From: Massilia sp. ZL223 | GTDB taxonomy: Bacteria; Pseudomonadota; Gammaproteobacteria; Burkholderiales; Burkholderiaceae_D | Length of the DNA: 64,000 nt | Assembly (NCBI RefSeq): GCF_018119395.1 | Contig: NZ_JAGPWD010000017.1 | Span: 1-64,000 of the forward strand | Reading direction: 5' to 3' | Shown here: piece after piece, positions 28,855 through 37,533 of the stretch | How positions within the stretch are numbered: the first letter of the stretch is position 1 | Layout: every line of letters starts with the position of its first letter | Made by a program: the position numbers and the translations under genes | The notes under the pieces: generated by a model | Told to the model about the DNA's origin: nothing | Database searches by the model: none | What the model saw: only the letters and a program-made list of their open reading frames with translations

Positions 28855-30657
28855 ATGAAGCGTGCAATGCATCCGGCAATGTTGAAACTCTGCGCAGCAG
28901 TCTCGCTGGCCGCAGCCTCGGTCTCGGCCGTGGCAGGCGCCGGCAACGGTAATGTGGTTCCGGGCTCGATGGAAACCGACCGCATCATCGTCAAATACAA
29001 GGATTCGATGCCGGCCGACGCCGCCAAAGGCCTGGCCAGGGCCGCAGCCATGAGCGGCGACCGCAAGGCCAAGCTGGACCGTGCAGGCCAGCAGTTCGGC
29101 ATGACCGTGAGCGAAAGCCACACCATCTCGACCGGCGCCCACGTGTTCAAGCTGAACGGCAAGCGCGGCCTCAAGGACGTGCAGGCGCTGGCGGCCGAAA
29201 TGATGGCCCGCGATCCGAACATCGAGTACGCGGAGCCGGACCGCATCATGACCCACATGGCGACCGCCAACGATCCGCTCTACACCCAGCAGTGGCACTA
29301 CACCGACGCCACCGGCGGCCTGCGCCTGCCGACCGCCTGGGACAAGTCGACCGGCACGGGCGTCGTCGTGGCCGTGATCGATACCGGCTACCGTCCGCAC
29401 GCCGACCTGAGCGGCCAGTTCCTGCAAGGCTATGACTTCATCCGCGACACCTTCATCGCCAACGACGGCAACGGCCGCGACAGCGATGCGAGCGACCCGG
29501 GCGACGCCATCGCGATCGGCGAATGCGGCAATGGCCAGCCGACCCAGAACAGGACCTCGAGCTGGCACGGCACCCACGTGGCCGGCACCATCGCCGCGCG
29601 CACCAACAACGGCACCGGCGTTGCCGGCGTGGCCTACAACGCCAAGATCGTCCCGGCCCGCGTGCTGGGCAAGTGCGGCGGCTACACCTCGGACATCGCC
29701 GACGCGATCACCTGGACCTCGGGCGGCAGCGTGACCGGCGTGCCGGCCAACGCCAACAAGGCCAAGGTCCTGAACCTGTCGCTGGGCGGCAGCGGCGCCT
29801 GCGACTCGACTACCCAGACCGCGATCAACGGCGCCCGCTCGCGCGGCGCGGTGGTGGTCGTGGCCGCCGGTAACAGCGCGATGAACGTCAGCAATTCGAA
29901 CCCGGCCAACTGTGCAGGCGTGATCGCCGTGGCGGCGACCGGCAAGACCGGCGGCCGTGCTTCCTACTCGAACTATGGCACTTTGATCGACGTGGCGGCG
30001 CCTGGCGGCGACGGCGGCTATCCGGTGATCTCGACCCTGAACTCGGGCACCGGCGCACCGGCATCGGACAACTACGCCGGCTACCAGGGCACCTCGATGG
30101 CGACCCCGCACGTGGCCGGCACCGCGGCCCTGATGCTGGCCGTGAACCCGGCGCTGACCCCGGACGGCATCGAGTCCAAGCTGAAGTCGAGCGCGCGCGC
30201 CTTCCCGGTGGCCTGCTCGGGCTGCGGCGCCGGCATCGTCGATGCCACCGCCGCGGTCGCTGCGGCGCAGGGCGCAAGCGTCGGCACGGCTATGGCGGAA
30301 ACCGAGGGGAACAACATGATGTCCACCGCCAACCAGGTCACCGCCAGCGGCAGCACCGTGACCGGCTATATCGGCAATGGCGCCGACACCGATTACTTCC
30401 GTGTCGATCTGCCGGCAGGCAAGACCCTGTCTTCCTACCTGGCCCCGAACAGCACGGCGAACTACAACCTGTACGTGTACAACAGCGCAGGCGCCCTGAT
30501 GGGCCAGAGCGTGAACGGCATCGGCATGACCGACACCGTGCACTCGGCGAACACCGGCACCACCACGTCGATTCGCTATGTGCGGGTCGTGTACTACACC
30601 GGTACCACCGGCGCCGCCACCAGCGGCGGCAAGTACACACTGAAGCTCACCTGGTAA
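28855..30657 (+). CDS. Secreted S8 subtilisin-family serine peptidase with PPC domain (copy 3)
   Basis: A 600-residue protein with the same architecture and the same triad numbering (Asp176, His238, Ser414). It is the most divergent of the three: the start is MKRAMHPAMLKL, the propeptide has two extra residues (PADAAKGLARAAAMSGD), NPANCAGVIAV replaces SPANCSGVIAV, and the PPC domain differs most (NQVTASGSTVTGYIGNGADTD). Loss of the 51-base leader repeat also sets it apart. It probably comes from an older duplication than copies 1 and 2. Confidence 0.92.
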   Translation: MKRAMHPAMLKLCAAVSLAAASVSAVAGAGNGNVVPGSMETDRIIVKYKDSMPADAAKGLARAAAMSGDRKAKLDRAGQQFGMTVSESHTISTGAHVFKLNGKRGLKDVQALAAEMMARDPNIEYAEPDRIMTHMATANDPLYTQQWHYTDATGGLRLPTAWDKSTGTGVVVAVIDTGYRPHADLSGQFLQGYDFIRDTFIANDGNGRDSDASDPGDAIAIGECGNGQPTQNRTSSWHGTHVAGTIAARTNNGTGVAGVAYNAKIVPARVLGKCGGYTSDIADAITWTSGGSVTGVPANANKAKVLNLSLGGSGACDSTTQTAINGARSRGAVVVVAAGNSAMNVSNSNPANCAGVIAVAATGKTGGRASYSNYGTLIDVAAPGGDGGYPVISTLNSGTGAPASDNYAGYQGTSMATPHVAGTAALMLAVNPALTPDGIESKLKSSARAFPVACSGCGAGIVDATAAVAAAQGASVGTAMAETEGNNMMSTANQVTASGSTVTGYIGNGADTDYFRVDLPAGKTLSSYLAPNSTANYNLYVYNSAGALMGQSVNGIGMTDTVHSANTGTTTSIRYVRVVYYTGTTGAATSGGKYTLKLTW

Positions 30658-30693
30658 GCCTTCCGCCGGCTTGCCGGCACGGCAGTGCGCATG

Positions 30694-30720
30694 GAGCGCG
30701 GCTTCGGCCGCGCTTTTTTT
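30694..30720 (+). terminator. Rho-independent terminator of subtilase copy 3
   Basis: The stem GAGCGCGGC-TTCG-GCCGCGCTT is followed by TTTTTT. The stem is shorter than in copies 1 and 2 and has a TTCG tetraloop. Confidence 0.9.
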
Positions 30721-30784
30721 GCGCCCGAAGGACCTGGTTCTTCCGTGACAGCTTAGCTTGCAACAATTTAATTTTCAGTCGATA

Positions 30785-30800
30785 CTGTATGCAATTACAG
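30785..30800 (+). promoter_or_regulatory. LexA (SOS) box upstream of dinB
   Basis: CTGTATGCAATTACAG matches the LexA consensus CTGT-N8-ACAG perfectly in both half sites, 28 bases before the dinB ATG. It overlaps a possible -10 (TACTGT, 30783-30788; weak -35 TTGCAA at 30758-30763, 19-base spacer). Damage-inducible repression of dinB is established in many Proteobacteria. Confidence 0.85.
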
Positions 30801-30828
30801 TAGTGTGCCCCGGTCTGGGGCGGCCTCG

Positions 30829-31902
30829 ATGAACGCCCCGGTCCGAAAAATCATCCATTGCGACTGCGATTGTTTCTACGCATCCGTCGAGATGCGGGAT
30901 GATCCGTCCCTGCGCGGCCGGCCCCTGGCGGTCGGCGGGCGGCCCGACCAGCGCGGCGTGATCGCCACCTGCAACTACGAAGCGCGGCGCTTCGGCATCC
31001 ATTCGGCCATGGCCACCGCCCAGGCCATGAAGCTGTGCCCGGACCTGCTGGTGATTCCGCCTGCGATGGAGAAGTACCGCATCGCCTCGCGCCAGATCAT
31101 GGACATCTACCGCGACTACACCGAGCTGGTGGAGCCGCTCTCGCTCGACGAAGCCTATCTCGACGTCAGCGATTCCCCCCACTGCAAGGGCAGCGCCACC
31201 CTGATCGCGCAAGAGATCCGGCGCCGCATCCTCGAGACCGTCGGCATCACCGCCTCGGCCGGCGTGGCGCCCAACAAGTTCGTGGCCAAGATCGCCAGCG
31301 ACTGGAACAAGCCGGACGGCCTGTTCCTGGTGCGCCCGGAGGAGGTGGACGCCTTCGTGGCCGCGCTGCCCGTCAAGAAGCTCTATGGCGTGGGCAAGGT
31401 GACGGCGGAAAAGATGAACCGCCTGGGCCTGCAGACCTGCGCCGACCTGCGCGGCTGGAGCATGGACCGCCTGCACGAGCACTTCGGCAGCTTCGGCGCG
31501 CGCCTGTACGACCTGTCGCGCGGCGTCGACCACCGCCCGGTGAACACCTCGCGCGAGCGCAAGTCGATCAGCACCGAGGAAACCTATACCCCGGACGTGC
31601 CCGACCTGCCGGCCTGCCTGAAGCTGCTGCCCGAGCTGGTCGAGCATTTGCTCGGCCGCATCAAGCGCGCCGGCGCCGAAAAATTCATCAACAAGCTGTT
31701 CGTGAAGATCAAGTTCGCGGACTTCCAGCAGACCACGGTGGAGTGTGTTGGCTATGCGCCACATATTCCGACCTACGCCCACCTGATGGAAACCGGCTGG
31801 CTGCGCGCCGCCAAGCCGGTGCGCCTCCTCGGCGTCGGCGTCCGGCTGAGCGACGCGGAAATCGTCGAGCAGCTGCGCCTGTTTGACGACCTGACAACAT
31901 AA
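30829..31902 (+). CDS. dinB: DNA polymerase IV (Y family)
   Basis: A 357-residue translesion polymerase, normal length. Catalytic acidic residues are in IIHCDCDCFYASVE (DxD near 11-13) and SLDEAYLDVS (DE near 104). SAGVAPNKFVAKIASDWNKP and the GVGKVTAEKMNRLG helix-hairpin-helix are typical of DinB. The C-terminal little-finger domain (RKSISTEETYTPD onward) is present. A beta-clamp-binding motif fits QLRLF near the end. The ATG at 30829 is preferred to a GTG at 30805 because the latter almost abuts the LexA box and has no ribosome site. It is under LexA control. Confidence 0.94.
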   Translation: MNAPVRKIIHCDCDCFYASVEMRDDPSLRGRPLAVGGRPDQRGVIATCNYEARRFGIHSAMATAQAMKLCPDLLVIPPAMEKYRIASRQIMDIYRDYTELVEPLSLDEAYLDVSDSPHCKGSATLIAQEIRRRILETVGITASAGVAPNKFVAKIASDWNKPDGLFLVRPEEVDAFVAALPVKKLYGVGKVTAEKMNRLGLQTCADLRGWSMDRLHEHFGSFGARLYDLSRGVDHRPVNTSRERKSISTEETYTPDVPDLPACLKLLPELVEHLLGRIKRAGAEKFINKLFVKIKFADFQQTTVECVGYAPHIPTYAHLMETGWLRAAKPVRLLGVGVRLSDAEIVEQLRLFDDLTT

Positions 31903-31982
31903 AAATTTTTTCCGGCATTGACGCTTGGCATCGGCGTAGAATGTCGTTCCCTTGAAATACTGAAACAATCGGATAACAGCGT

Positions 31983-32879
31983 ATGTGGTTCAAGAATCTC
32001 CAGATTTATCGCCTGCCCGCTCCCTGGGCATTCAACCCGGAACAGATGGAAGAAGCGCTCCAGCCGCAGGCGTTCACGCCTGCCAGCAGCAACGAGCTGC
32101 TGCGCCAGGGCTGGGATTCGCCGCGCGGCAACGGCAAGCTGGTCCACGTGGTCAACAAGCAGATGCTGATGATGCTGGGCACCGAGAAGAAGCTGCTGCC
32201 TTCGTCGGTCATCAACCAGGTGGCCAAGGCCAAGGCGGCCGAGCTGGAAGAGCAGCAGGGCTTCCCGCCGGGTAAGAAGGCGATGAAGGAACTGAAGGAA
32301 CGCGTGGCCGACGAACTGCTGCCGCGCGCCTTCTCGATCCGCAGCAACGTCTGGGTCTGGATCGACCCGGTCAACGGCTGGCTGGTGGTCGACGCCGCCA
32401 GCCCGGCCAAGGCCGACGACGTGGTCAAGCTGCTGCTCAAGGCGGTCGACCGCATGCCGCTGGAATCGCTGCGCGTGCAGCGCTCGCCGGTGGCCGTGAT
32501 GACCGGCTGGCTGGAAGCCGACGAAGCGCCGTATGGCTTCACCATCGACCAGGACACCGAACTGCGCGCCACCGGCGAAAGCCGCGCCGCGGTGCGCTAC
32601 GTGAAGCACACCCTGGAGCCGGACGACATCCGCCGCCACATCGCCGCCGGCAAGCAGTGCACCCGCCTGGCCATGACCTGGAACGACCGCATCAGCTTCG
32701 TGCTGACCGAGTCGCTGGCGATCAAGGGCGTCAAGCCGCTGGACGTGATCAAGGAAGGCGAAGCGCCGACCTACAGCGACGACGAGCGTTTCGACAACGA
32801 CATCGTGCTGATGACGGGCGAGATGGCCAAGCTGCTGGCCGACGTGGTGGAAGCCCTCGGCGGCGAAGCCAAGGCCTAA
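31983..32879 (+). CDS. rdgC: Recombination-associated protein RdgC
   Basis: A 298-residue protein, normal family length. The start [15 protein letters not shown] is diagnostic of Rdg[10 protein letters not shown], the [19 protein letters not shown] segment and [16 protein letters not shown] follow. RdgC forms a ring-shaped dimer on duplex DNA and limits RecA access and RecFOR-dependent loading. It lies 80 bp after dinB on the same strand, so the two may be expressed together in DNA repair. It converges on the catalase gene. Confidence 0.95.
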   Translation: MWFKNLQIYRLPAPWAFNPEQMEEALQPQAFTPASSNELLRQGWDSPRGNGKLVHVVNKQMLMMLGTEKKLLPSSVINQVAKAKAAELEEQQGFPPGKKAMKELKERVADELLPRAFSIRSNVWVWIDPVNGWLVVDAASPAKADDVVKLLLKAVDRMPLESLRVQRSPVAVMTGWLEADEAPYGFTIDQDTELRATGESRAAVRYVKHTLEPDDIRRHIAAGKQCTRLAMTWNDRISFVLTESLAIKGVKPLDVIKEGEAPTYSDDERFDNDIVLMTGEMAKLLADVVEALGGEAKA

Positions 32880-32897
32880 GCGCCCATCGCCATTGCT

Positions 32898-32922
32898 GCG
32901 CCGGCGCTCCTGCCGCCGGCGC
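32898..32922. terminator. GC-rich hairpin between converging rdgC and catalase
   Basis: GCGCCGGCG-loop-CGCCGGCGC has a perfect 9-bp stem in the 45-bp gap between two stop codons. There is no T-tract, so it may work as a Rho-assisted or weak bidirectional terminator. Unlike most converging pairs here, there is no REP-like element. Confidence 0.45.
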
Positions 32923-32924
32923 GC

Positions 32925-34541
32925 TCACTTCTCCGCCGCGACCTCGTCGCTCGTGGCCGGTTCCTTGCCCGCGCCTTCCGGCTGTCCATCCGAATAAGTC
33001 GGCCCTTGCCGGTGCTTGTGCGGAGCCGGCTTGCCCTCCAGAGGCGGCAAGGCCCTGGCCTGCTCCAGGTCTATCCCCGCGATCTCCGCCACCCGGCGTC
33101 CGTAATCCTCGTCGCAATGCCACAGGTGCCAGACCATGCGCAGCTGTATCGGCTGAGGACATTTCTTGAGATCGCCCCCGACGTTGTTCACCAGTTCGTC
33201 GCGCTCCCAGTCCTGGAAGGTCCGGTAGCGTTCGCCCGCCTGCCGGTAGTCGTCGGCCGTGCGGCTGGTCTGGTAGCGGCCCAGGTGCCCCTCGACGTAC
33301 TGGTGGTAATCGTGGGCCGGCTGCGGCGCTTCCCGGTAGCCGCCCATGATGCTGGGCTCGTAGTTGATGTGCTTGTCCTCGCCGCGGTTGTCGACGTAGT
33401 AGGCCATCTGGCCGTCGCGCTGGTTGGTGCGCGCCATCGCGTTTTCCTGGGGTGCGTTGATCGGCAGCTGGAGGTAGTTCGCGCCCACGCGGTAGCGCTG
33501 GGTGTCCGAATAGGACAGGGTGCGTCCCTGCAGCATCTTGTCGTCGGAAAAATCGACGCCGTCCACCAGCACTCCGGTGCCGAAGGCCGACTGCTCGGTC
33601 TCCGCGAACACGTTGTCCGGATTCTTGTTCAGCACCAGGCGGCCCACCGGCAGCAGCGGGAACTTGTCCTCCGGCCAGCGCTTGGTGTCGTCGAGCGGAT
33701 CGAAGTCGAGCTCGGGATGTTCGCCGTCGCTCATGATCTGCACGCAGAATTCCCATTCCGGAAAGTCGCCGCGTTCGATCGCCTCGTAGAGGTCGCGCGT
33801 GGCATGGCTGGTGTCGTGGGCCTGGATCTCGGCGGCTTGGGCTGCCGTGAGGTTGCGCACGCCTTGCTTGGGCTCGAAGTGGAACTTGACCAGGTGGGCC
33901 ACGCCCTGGTCGTTGACCAGCTTGTAGGTGTTCACGCCCGAGCCTTCCATCTCGCGGTAGTTGGCCGGGATGCCCCAGGGGCTCTTGACCCAGGTGACCA
34001 TGTGCAGGGCTTCCGGGTGGCTGCAGATGAAGTCGTAGAAGCGCCAGGGCTCCTGCTGGTTGGTGACGGGGTCGGGCTTGAAGGCGTGGATCATGTCCGG
34101 AAACTTGATCGCGTCGCGGATGAAGAAGACCTTCAGGTTGTTGCCCACCAGGTCCCAGTTGCCCTCGACGGTCTTGAACTTGATGGCGAAGCCGCGCGGA
34201 TCGCGCGCCGTCTCGGGCGATTCCTTCGCGCCGATCACGGTGGAGAAGCGCACGAACACCGGGGTCTGCACGCCGGCCTCGATGAGCACGCGGGCGCGCG
34301 TGTACTTGCCGGCGGGTTCGCCGCCGATCGTGCCGTAGGCTTCGAACACGCCGTGGGCGCCGGTGCCGCGCGCGTGCACCACGCGTTCCGGAATCCGCTC
34401 GCGGTCGAAGTGCGTGATCTTTTCGATGAACTGGTAGTTCTCGAGCGTGGCCGGCCCGCGTTCGCCGACGGAACGCATGGACTGGTTGTCGCGGACCGGG
34501 TGTCCCTGGCGGGTGGTCAGCGTAGGTCGCTGCTCGCTCAT
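32925..34541 (-). CDS. Monofunctional haem catalase
   Basis: A 538-residue catalase (EC 1.11.1.6) converting hydrogen peroxide to water and oxygen. The active-site His56 is in [12 protein letters not shown], the distal Asn in the [12 protein letters not shown] stretch, and the haem-ligand Tyr in [13 protein letters not shown]. This is the small-subunit type, with about 40 extra C-terminal residues of low complexity ([20 protein letters not shown]). No signal peptide, so cytosolic. The ATG at 34541 has GAGGAG just upstream, which rejects a longer start. No OxyR site was recognised. A katA/katE-type symbol is not assigned. Confidence 0.93.
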   Translation of the reverse strand: MSEQRPTLTTRQGHPVRDNQSMRSVGERGPATLENYQFIEKITHFDRERIPERVVHARGTGAHGVFEAYGTIGGEPAGKYTRARVLIEAGVQTPVFVRFSTVIGAKESPETARDPRGFAIKFKTVEGNWDLVGNNLKVFFIRDAIKFPDMIHAFKPDPVTNQQEPWRFYDFICSHPEALHMVTWVKSPWGIPANYREMEGSGVNTYKLVNDQGVAHLVKFHFEPKQGVRNLTAAQAAEIQAHDTSHATRDLYEAIERGDFPEWEFCVQIMSDGEHPELDFDPLDDTKRWPEDKFPLLPVGRLVLNKNPDNVFAETEQSAFGTGVLVDGVDFSDDKMLQGRTLSYSDTQRYRVGANYLQLPINAPQENAMARTNQRDGQMAYYVDNRGEDKHINYEPSIMGGYREAPQPAHDYHQYVEGHLGRYQTSRTADDYRQAGERYRTFQDWERDELVNNVGGDLKKCPQPIQLRMVWHLWHCDEDYGRRVAEIAGIDLEQARALPPLEGKPAPHKHRQGPTYSDGQPEGAGKEPATSDEVAAEK

Positions 34542-34632
34542 TGCGCTCTCCTCTTTCTCGGACGGTGGAAGAGGGCAGTATAGGAAGGGCAAGCGAAGGG
34601 CAGCGCGCGGCTGCCCTAGGGAAAAGGCTGGC

Positions 34633-35118
34633 TTAGAGCTGCTGGAACACGCCGGCGGCGCGGTTCTTCTGGACGTTATCCCATGGGAAGACCTGGCCGT
34701 TCATGGCGACGTAGACGCCGGCCGGCAGGGTCTGGGCGACGCCGCAGGCGAAGCCCAGGTTGAACAGGGCGTCCGAGTTGGCGATTTCGTAGGGGATCAT
34801 GGCGCCGGTCAGCACGATGGTCTGGCCGAGATTGGCCGCGCCCAGCACCGCCGCGGTTTCGCGCATGGTGTCGGTGCCGTGGATGATGACGATGGCTTTC
34901 TCTTGCGCACCCTGGCAGGCGGCCAGCACGCGCTGGCGGTCGGCGTCCTGCATGTCGAGCGAATCGAGCAGCGGCAGCACGTCGAGCGCGACGGGCACCG
35001 TCATGCGGCTGCGCTTGATCACTTCGGGCAAATGGCTGTCGGAGAAGCCGAGCACGCCGTTCAGTTCGTTGTAATGCTTGTCGAAGGTGCCGCCGGTGGC
35101 GATGAGTCGGAGAGTCAT
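34633..35118 (-). CDS. Short asparaginase-domain protein
   Basis: A 161-residue protein with the two L-asparaginase N-terminal-domain motifs: ATGGTF near residue 7 with the nucleophilic Thr, and HGTDTM near 100. Ordinary type I/II asparaginases are 320-350 residues with a second domain that completes the active site. Here the protein stops after the first domain (AAGVFQQL), and no second-domain sequence lies next to it. Such one-domain proteins are found intact in many Proteobacteria, so this need not be a broken gene. Activity is uncertain. It lies 91 bp upstream of catalase on the same strand. Confidence 0.78.
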   Translation of the reverse strand: MTLRLIATGGTFDKHYNELNGVLGFSDSHLPEVIKRSRMTVPVALDVLPLLDSLDMQDADRQRVLAACQGAQEKAIVIIHGTDTMRETAAVLGAANLGQTIVLTGAMIPYEIANSDALFNLGFACGVAQTLPAGVYVAMNGQVFPWDNVQKNRAAGVFQQL

Positions 35119-35265
35119 ATCGGTTAATGAAGGTTTATCAATGCGGTGAAAAAAGGTCGTTCATGATAGCCGCAAACGGGTATGTATCTGTGTGTGACTG
35201 CGCTAGAATCGTCCGGATCGGATGAGTACACTGCTTCCTTTTCCCCCTTCTTACCTATTTCTCCC

Positions 35266-36021
35266 ATGAAAGCCGTCGCACCAGGAACCGTCATTTTCCA
35301 CCGCCATCGGGGCTATGGCGTGATCACCCACGTCAACCTCCTGACGGGCTGGATCACGGCGCGCTTCGGCAGCGAATCGCGTCCGCTGGACCTCAATTTG
35401 TCGAGCGACGAGGTGCAGCATGCGGACGGCGAGCCCATCCTGTTCCGCCGCACGCCGCCGGACCGCATGCCGCATGCGCGCCTGATGGCCGTGGTGCGCG
35501 AGCTGCACAAGGCGGGCTACCAGAAGCTCTACCTGTATTCCTGGCCCAAGCCCTCGGGGCTGCACTGGCGCTGGCATCTGTTCACCGGTCCGCGCAACTG
35601 GATGCAGCGCACCTGGCGCGAAGGCTGGTATGGCTCGGGGGCGGATTACAACAACAATCCGGTGATGGGCTGGGGCGATGTGCCGGGGGCGACGACGGAC
35701 GAGCTGATCCATGCGCTGGCCAGGTTCGATCCGCAGGGGCTGGCGCAGGCGCTGGGCAGGGACGAGGATCACACGGCGTGGTTCGCGCAGGCCTGCGACC
35801 TGCTGCTGCCGGGGTACATGTACAGCCTTAACATGGAGCGGCCGGCGGGTGGCGGGTTGATCGAGGCGCCGCCGGTGCCGGTGGTGCCGGTGAAGGCGGG
35901 CTTGAAGGCATACTCGGGGCCGGATATCGGCTGGCCGCCGGGCTGGGCTGGCTTGTGGACCGGGACGCATGTCATGCCGGCGCGTAAGGTGAATCTGACG
36001 GGGGAGCCGGAGCTGCGCTGA
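35266..36021 (+). CDS. Conserved-looking cytosolic protein of unknown function
   Basis: A 251-residue protein, not recognised. The N-terminus (GTVIFHRHRGYGVITHVNLL then TGWITARFGSESRPLDL) resembles a small SH3/CarD-like barrel. The middle (RELHKAGYQKLYLYSWPKPS, LHWRWHLFTG, REGWYGSGADYNNNP) is rich in Trp and Tyr. There is no signal peptide or membrane segment. The ATG at 35266 is chosen because the protein begins cleanly there; the upstream in-frame extension is low-quality coding. It is divergent from the asparaginase-domain gene. Confidence 0.6.
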   Translation: MKAVAPGTVIFHRHRGYGVITHVNLLTGWITARFGSESRPLDLNLSSDEVQHADGEPILFRRTPPDRMPHARLMAVVRELHKAGYQKLYLYSWPKPSGLHWRWHLFTGPRNWMQRTWREGWYGSGADYNNNPVMGWGDVPGATTDELIHALARFDPQGLAQALGRDEDHTAWFAQACDLLLPGYMYSLNMERPAGGGLIEAPPVPVVPVKAGLKAYSGPDIGWPPGWAGLWTGTHVMPARKVNLTGEPELR

Positions 36022-36057
36022 GTTTTCGGTGCACTCACGCGTTACCGCTGCGGTGCG

Positions 36058-36174
36058 AATTTAGGTTCCGGCCTTCGCCGGAACGACGTGCTTAAGCTAT
36101 CGCTTAGAAGACTAGTAACACTATTCTCAGACGCTGCCTTGGCACGTCGTTCCGGCGAAGGCCGGAACCCAAGT
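36058..36174. repeat. REP-like inverted repeat element, copy 4 (inverted arrangement)
   Basis: The arms are the same as elsewhere but in reversed order: AATTTAGGTTCCGGCCTTCG then CCGGAACGACG (about 36058-36088), followed by GCACGTCGTTCCGGCGAAGG then CCGGAACCCAAGT (about 36142-36174). The CGACG ends face each other across a 50-base spacer. It lies between converging genes. Confidence 0.85.
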
Positions 36175-36193
36175 CATTTGCAAACCTGCAGCC

Positions 36194-37186
36194 TTACCTT
36201 TTACCCAAGGCCTCCGGATTCAAGATGTTATCCGGCTTCCCCTCCGCAAACTTCAGCACATTCTCGAACGCGATCTGGAAATAGATCTCGTAACTGTCCT
36301 TCTCCACATACCCCAGGTGCGGCGTCGCCAGCACGGTTGGAATCTTCAGCAAAGGCGCATCCGCAGCCAGCGGCTCGCTGGTGAACACATCCAGCGCCGC
36401 CGCTCCCGGCTTCCCCTTGCGCAGCGCTTCTTCCAGCGCTCCCTCGGCCACCAGCTCCGCCCGGCTCGTGTTGACGAACAAGGCATCCGGCTTCATGCGC
36501 GCCAGGTCCTCCGCGGTGACGATCCCGCGCGTGCTGTCCGCCAGCCGCAAATGCAGGCTCAGCACATCCGACCCTTCGAACAAGGCTTCGCGCGAGGCGG
36601 CCGCCTCGAAGCCGTCGGCCACCGCCACTTGCCGGCTGTTCTCGCTCCCCCACACGATCGCGCGCATGCCGAAGACGCGCGCATACCCCGCCACCAGCTT
36701 GCCGATCTTGCCGTAGCCCCAGAGCCCCAGCACCCGCCCGCGCAGCGAGCGGCCCAGTCCATTGAGCTGGGGATTGATCGAGGCCGTCTGCCACAAGCCT
36801 TCCTTGAGGTTATTCGCGTAGGGCAGGATCTTGCGGCTGGCCGCCATGATCAGCGCCCAGGTCAGCTCGGAAGGCGCCACCGGCGACCCGATGCCCTCGG
36901 CGATCGCGATCCCATGCTCGGTGGCCGCCGCCACGTCGATGTGTCCGCTCACCTTGCCGGTCTGCGAAATCAGCTTGAGGTTCGGCAGCTTGGCCAGCAG
37001 CGCGCGCGGCAAGACGGTGCGCTCCCGGATCAGCACCAGGGCGTCGAATGGCGCCAGGCGGATCGCCAGCTGGCCCAGGCCCCTGGCCGAGTTATTGAAG
37101 ACCTTGACCTCATGCCCGTCGAGCAAGCGGAAGCAATCGAGGCCGCGTACGGCGTCCTGGTAATCGTCGAGAATCGCAATTTTCAT
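36194..37186 (-). CDS. D-2-hydroxyacid dehydrogenase family protein
   Basis: A 330-residue NAD-dependent dehydrogenase of the phosphoglycerate dehydrogenase-like family. The nucleotide motif is GLWGYGKIGKLVAGYARVFG near 150. The catalytic Arg lies in FVNTSRAELV, the Glu in DVFTSEPL and the His in ATPHLGYVEKDS. No C-terminal ACT domain, so it is not SerA of the regulated type. The substrate (glyoxylate, hydroxypyruvate or another 2-oxoacid) cannot be told. The start at 37186 (MKIAILDDYQD) is the standard beginning of the fold. Confidence 0.87.
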   Translation of the reverse strand: MKIAILDDYQDAVRGLDCFRLLDGHEVKVFNNSARGLGQLAIRLAPFDALVLIRERTVLPRALLAKLPNLKLISQTGKVSGHIDVAAATEHGIAIAEGIGSPVAPSELTWALIMAASRKILPYANNLKEGLWQTASINPQLNGLGRSLRGRVLGLWGYGKIGKLVAGYARVFGMRAIVWGSENSRQVAVADGFEAAASREALFEGSDVLSLHLRLADSTRGIVTAEDLARMKPDALFVNTSRAELVAEGALEEALRKGKPGAAALDVFTSEPLAADAPLLKIPTVLATPHLGYVEKDSYEIYFQIAFENVLKFAEGKPDNILNPEALGKR

Positions 37187-37533
37187 GAGTGTTGTCAGAG
37201 TGTAATGATTCGCTCGTAAAGAAATAACACGATATGCCAAAAGGACAAATAGCCTACTACATTACTTAGGCATTATTCCTACTTTTTTGTAGTGGAACAG
37301 CCCGAATCCGGGTTTGTCGGGTGTACAATCTTCGGCATCTTAAGGGTTTGACATGCTTGCAGCGTGTCCCCAGCAGTACCGTTCCCAGCCTTGCCAGAGG
37401 CTGTCGACACGACCGCCGTACCGCCGCCGTACCATCAGGAACAAGCATCCTCGATGCCACCGCAGGCCGACCAGACGACGATCCTGCCGTGCCGGGACAG
37501 AAAGAATTCTTAATTGGCATTGGAGGTACCTTT
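37187..37533. other. Divergent intergenic region before pckG
   Basis: A 347-bp gap between divergent genes. It must hold the promoters of both. A reading frame continues upstream of the pckG ATG without stop, but its translation (Arg/Pro-rich, no family match) argues against a longer PckG. A TACAAT -10-like hexamer is at about 37323, without a convincing -35. No RNA gene was recognised. Confidence 0.5.

Noticed and set aside
37321-37533. N-terminal extension of PckG
   Set aside because: The extra 71 codons have no PEPCK homology and the ATG at 37534 has a strong GGAGGT site.
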